Assembly (NCBI RefSeq): GCF_018991925.1
Contig: NW_024727688.1
Span: 1 to 64,000 of the forward strand
Source: Homarus americanus
Taxonomy: Eukaryota > Arthropoda > Malacostraca > Decapoda > Nephropidae
DNA: 64,000 nt
Reading direction: 5' to 3'
The translations under genes and the position numbers were made by a program. The first letter of the stretch is position 1. Each line of letters begins with the position of its first letter. Below, piece by piece: positions 59,971 to 64,000 of this stretch. Under the pieces are notes generated by a model. That model searched no databases and was not told where the DNA came from. It worked only from the letters and a program-made list of their open reading frames with translations.

Positions 59971-60214
59971 ATGAATCACCGAACAGCTCAAAAAAAAAGA
60001 TCAATTAACGACCATGAAGTACGGTAAGAGGAGAATAGTAATGGGGAAGAAGAAGATAAAAACGAAGAACAAGAGTGAGAACTACAACCTCCAGCACCGT
60101 GACGTCACAGTATGATAGCCGGTAACCCTCCTTGTTCCTGCCATAACCTGAGAAATTGGGTTAATGCTATCAGTCCCTAGCAGCTGATATCTCGAGAGTT
60201 GTGTTATGAATAAT

Positions 60215-60905
60215 GATAAGGAGAAGAGGAATAGAAGGAGGAGGAGGAAGAAGAAGGTGTAGGAAGAGGGGAGGCGATGATGGAGAGGGAAGAGGTGGAG
60301 AAGGAGGAGGGGGAAGGTAGGGAGGAAGGAGGAGGGGTAGAGGAAAGGTAGGGAGGAAGAGGAGGAGGAGGAGGAGAAAGGTAAGGGAGTAGGAGAAAAA
60401 TAGGAAGAGGGGAAGACGAAGGTGGGGAGAAAAGATAGGGAAAGAGAAAAAGATGGGAAGTGAGAAGGAAAAGAAGGAGAGGGAAAAGAAAAAAGAAGGG
60501 AGAAAGAGAATTAAAAGAAGAAGTTATAGGTGAAAGATGATGAAGCAAAAGAGAGAGAGAGAAGGTGATGAAAGAGGGGAGAAGTGATAAAGGAAAAGAA
60601 AATATAGAGGAAAAGGAAGGAGAAGAGGGAGATGACGATGATGAAGGAAATAACAAAGAAGGAAAGGGAAAAAAGGTGACAAGAGGAAGCAGTACAAGAA
60701 GACGAAGTAGGATAAGAAAACGAACGAAGGAGAACAAGAGGGAGCAAGAAAGAAAAAAGAGAAAGAGGAGGTAGAAAAACACGAAAGAAAAAGAGACAAA
60801 AGGTGATAAAGGGGAAGAAGAAAGAGAAGAACAAAGGAAGAAGATAACTAAGAGGAAGAAGAAAAGATGAGAGAAAAATAATAAAGAAGAAAGAGAAAAA
60901 AGTTG
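60215..60905. repeat. Long purine tract, about 690 bases
   Basis: Almost pure A/G on the plus strand (GGAGGA, GAAAAAG, AGAGGAAG). The 281-residue minus frame and its companions rich in Ser, Phe, Leu and Pro are translations of the tract. Confidence 0.9.
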
Positions 60906-61106
60906 AACCAAGGAGTAAGTCACACACAAAGGGTCAAATGTCGAGTCTTGAGGATGGTGTATATTGTTTCCACAGGTAAACAGAAGGTGTGTGAGGTAGC
61001 ATAATGAAGCGTGCACCTTCACCTGAGCCTGCCAGGTATACAGGGACACAGAGCCAGGTAGAATTATGAATTAACAATGAATACATAATTTATAAAACAG
61101 AACCAC

Positions 61107-61134
61107 AAATAAATAAATAAATAAATAAATAAAT
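61107..61134. repeat. (AAAT)7 microsatellite
   Basis: Perfect AAAT units, followed by degenerate AATGAATACAT words to about 61240. Confidence 0.93.
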
Positions 61135-61430
61135 ACTAGACACATAAATGAATACATCGATATTAGATGGATAAAAGAATAAGTTAATATATGAATAAAT
61201 ACATAAATGAATAGAATGAATAGAGAAATAAATACAAATATATAAACTATACTGTGGTCTGAGGGAGTTACCAATTTAGGCCTTTTAATGTCCCTTTTAA
61301 AGAAGCTGTGACCTCTTGACCTTGTGACCATAATAAGGAAGGTCACGTAAAATGTAAACAAAAACAAACCTAAACCATTTCTACTACTTTCTGACCTCAA
61401 GTTAATTACAAAAACCTGTGAACAGAACAA

Positions 61431-61806
61431 CTACACAGGCGGTAGAGCATACTCCACTCACGCGGCCAGTGGTAAGGGATAGCGCTCTGTAAACAACTCA
61501 CTCACAGGTATCAGGAAGTGACCTATGACCTATCGTAATCTTTATTGACCTGTTGTGACCCGAGATAAAACTTTGAAACATTGACTGACGTGATGATGTG
61601 ATAACCGGAAGTGATATGACGTGGTTTAACATGACCGCAAAGCAACACGTAGTCACTAGCAACAAACAGACACACCTTACACGTTTATGTTAATGCAACT
61701 GAAATAGCACCTTACCGGGACTCGAAACCAGTACTCTTAAACAGCTGCTGGCCAAAATGATTATCGCCTGGGGATGATATCATGGTAATAGAGAGTTCGA
61801 GTCCCT
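61431..61806. pseudogene. tRNA-like fragments, possible SINE remnants
   Basis: CTACACAGGCGGTAGAGCAT at 61431-61450 resembles a tRNA D-arm and A box (TAGCTCAGGNGGTAGAGC). At 61717-61726 GGGACTCGAA is the inverse of a B box, and at 61796-61805 TTCGAGTCCC is the same 10-mer in direct orientation. No full cloverleaf can be folded from the spacing. Confidence 0.3.
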
Positions 61807-61944
61807 TGCCGCAGTTTGTCCCTCACGCCAGCACGTTCAGTACCAAATGAGAGCTCGAAGGAGAGGTGGTGATGGTGGCGGTGGAGGTCGATGTTGTTTG
61901 TGGGGGGAAGAGAGAGAGGTCAACAGAGAGGAGAGAGAGAGGGT

Positions 61945-61947
61945 GCG

Positions 61948-61981
<34 letters not shown>

Positions 61982-62215
61982 GTGTTTGTAGAGGGTGCGT
62001 GTTTGTAGGGTGCGTGTTTGTGCGTTGTGTGGGAGGGTGCGTGTTGTGGGGGGTGCGTGTGTGTGTGGGGGGGTGGTGTGTGGGAGGTGTGTGTGTGTGG
62101 GAGGGGTGCGTGTGTGTGTGTGGGGAGGGGTGCGTGTGTGTGGGGAGGGAGGTGCATGTGTGTGGGGAGGGTGCGTGTGTGTGGGGTGCGTGTGTGTGGT
62201 GTGTGTGTAAGGTGT
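61945..62215. repeat. GT-rich array with GGGTGCGTGTGTG units
   Basis: A clean GT run (61945-61972) is followed by GTGTGTGGGGAGGGTGCG-type units of 10-25 bases. His/Thr/Pro and Cys/Val/Gly frames of 67-190 residues are artefacts. Confidence 0.9.
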
Positions 62216-62216
62216 G

Positions 62217-62240
62217 TATAATAATAATAATAATAATAAT
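62217..62240. repeat. (AAT)8 microsatellite
   Basis: Perfect AAT units directly after the GT-rich array. Confidence 0.93.
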
Positions 62241-62321
62241 ACACTCGATGCTGTAGTTGATTTATATTGCCATAAATCAAACAAAACCACAGAAAAATAC
62301 AAACACAAAAACAAACAAACA

Positions 62322-62341
62322 AACACACACACACACACACA
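62322..62341. repeat. (CA)10 microsatellite
   Basis: A short CA run following AAAC units; another lies at 62397-62409. Confidence 0.9.
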
Positions 62342-62409
62342 TACATATACATTGCCTTTCCTTCAAGTTCCAAGAATAAAGTCCCCCCCCCCCAAACACA
62401 CACACACAC

Positions 62410-64000
62410 TCCTCTTCATCATGGACCCTAAAACACCTCTACACTGACTCACTCCAAGTTACAATGACTGACTGACAGACTGTTCAGCAAGACTTATCAC
62501 CAAGCCTAAGTCGAACTGGCTTGGGGCGGGCTAATGATTCTAGCGGGTCTCGTGTATAGGGTAAAAATTTATACATCTACCAATATATATACATCTAAAA
62601 ATACACACAAACAACAACATACCACAAGGTGTCAGATGCACAAACACAAGACTCTCAAGATGCGTAATAAACCCGTTGGCCAATTTGACCTTCGTCCCTC
62701 AGCTGTGATCTTGACCTTTCGTCCAGTGAACTACCATTACGATCTTCAAGCTCTATACACCTGACAAGAAAATACTCATCAAACATTCATCTATTCACAC
62801 CAACGGAGAGACTTGTGTTGTTACAAGCGACAGGTGTATCATAATTACACCGAGTAATAATAACACCCACAACCTGAACTAATAATAATTCTGGTTGAGT
62901 CGAGTACCAAGACACCGAGGTCAATCTTATCATAATAATTAGGCAAATGAGATATTAATTTCGTATGGGCGTAAACTAAATTGTAACTTACAGCGTCCTG
63001 GATGGTAATACAGTTTATAACATGTGTCTATACATATATACACGACTAATTATCCTAATTACAGGGTACAGAGACACTACAGTAATTAAGTCTAAGGTAG
63101 AGTTATTATGTATTCTGGTATTGGTAAAATTAATTCGTCCATATTTGTTGGAGAAAAAAAATGAAGGGAAATAATAACCTTCAACTTTAATTAATATTAT
63201 GGAAGGAAAAAAATACGGAAAAACACCCAGAAGACTTGTGGGAGAAAAAAGTTGCTTCTGCCTACAAACGCTCACAAAAACTCACTTGTATATAAAGATT
63301 CACAATTTATGGGCGAGGCATTATTTTTTTTACGATAGTGAAGCAGACGGGAAATAATAGCTCGGTGGGAGTGATTATAGTTTTGGAAACATTTTTAACA
63401 ATAAACTCTTAATATATGCCTGCGTGAGCCGCGACTCCATAAAACCATCAAACATACAGCAACAGAAACCTGACTTGGAGTGATTTAGTGGAAGATATAT
63501 ATTCTTAACATTAGAATTTATTACCCAACTAAGTGCACCCTTCTGTGCACGTCGGCTCCTCCGATAAAAATCTTTATCTTGTTAATATTATTTTCAAAAC
63601 CCGATCACGGACATTATTCATCAGTAATCAGTTCCCTTAACCACCCACCCACCCACTCGTCTGACCAAAACACACTCCTCGTCCATCTTACACACTTTAG
63701 GCCACCACACGTGATCCTCTTAATCTGACGTTTATTTGGACAATCTTAATCTGTCCAGTCTTGTTGCGCCATACACTGGCTTAGGTAGATGCTTCGTCAA
63801 CATCCTAAGCCACTGTAGACCGGCTTATATATCCTCCACATTTTCACAACTGAATGAATGTAAGTTTAGGTCTGTATAAGGATAGAAGGAGACGTGCGGA
63901 TAAACGAAATCCGGTTGTGTGCAGACGGACGATCCATGTATCATAGACCATATGAGGCGAAATAACCAACCCTGCTCTCCAGCTCTCTTATTTACTACCT
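62410..64000. other. Unique AT-rich sequence
   Basis: No gene is supported. CCACC repeats lie near 63643-63655. GCAGACGGACGA at about 63921 shares a short word with the 21.1- and 24.3-kb segments. Confidence 0.45.

Noticed and set aside
60204..61049. Minus frame of 281 residues, Ser/Phe/Leu/Pro-rich
   Set aside because: It lies almost wholly in a 690-base purine tract; composition is explained by the repeat and there is no domain.

Overview
The window reads as nuclear DNA of an arthropod, most likely a decapod crustacean. The evidence is interspersed (TTAGG)n or (CCTAA)n, the arthropod telomere motif, at seven or more places. There is also an extreme load of microsatellites, mainly (GA)n, (CA)n and (TTA)n, plus many minisatellites and long one-sided purine tracts. 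By rough summing, tandem and low-complexity sequence fills about a sixth to a fifth of the window. There are no operons, ribosome binding sites, rRNA genes, intact tRNA genes or CRISPR arrays. No protein family could be recognised. Almost every long open frame is translated microsatellite or minisatellite, and the 281-399 residue frames are all of that kind. The crustacean assignment is inference; no taxon-specific gene is visible.

Layout. 0-9 kb: several (GA/CT)n tracts, a 20-bp-class minisatellite, a CCAAT-rich segment upstream of a candidate first coding exon (about 3.04-3.14 kb), a degenerate tRNA-shaped sequence on the minus strand (4.53-4.60 kb), and a TTAGG-derived block with an internal 174-bp duplication (6.2-6.5 kb). 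9-20 kb: mostly unique AT-rich sequence with compact minisatellites, including one with an A-B-B-A-B-B order (11.2 kb). 20-30 kb: a minus-strand exon-like segment with a good 3' splice site (20.94-21.12 kb), a related segment at 24.3 kb, and purine-rich blocks. 30-42 kb: largely unique sequence with scattered CA, GT, GTAT and ATAC arrays. 42.6-48.6 kb: the most unusual part. It holds three short foldback elements sharing one terminal inverted repeat family with TTAGG or CCTAA cores, two related 21-bp minisatellites, and between them a 1.5-kb (TTA)n array broken by CCTGT punctuation. 48.6-64 kb: a very long (CA)n, pyrimidine and purine tracts, more minisatellites, a copy of a dispersed GGGGCC-containing family, promoter-like CCAAT and GC boxes (58.5-59.7 kb), and tRNA-like fragments (61.4-61.8 kb).

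How it works together. No set of genes can be assembled. The window is best described as an intergenic or intronic domain built by repeat expansion, small foldback insertions and tRNA-like remnants, with two candidate exons of unknown gene. The most novel signals are the foldback family with telomere-motif cores and the common origin of the two 21-bp minisatellites.
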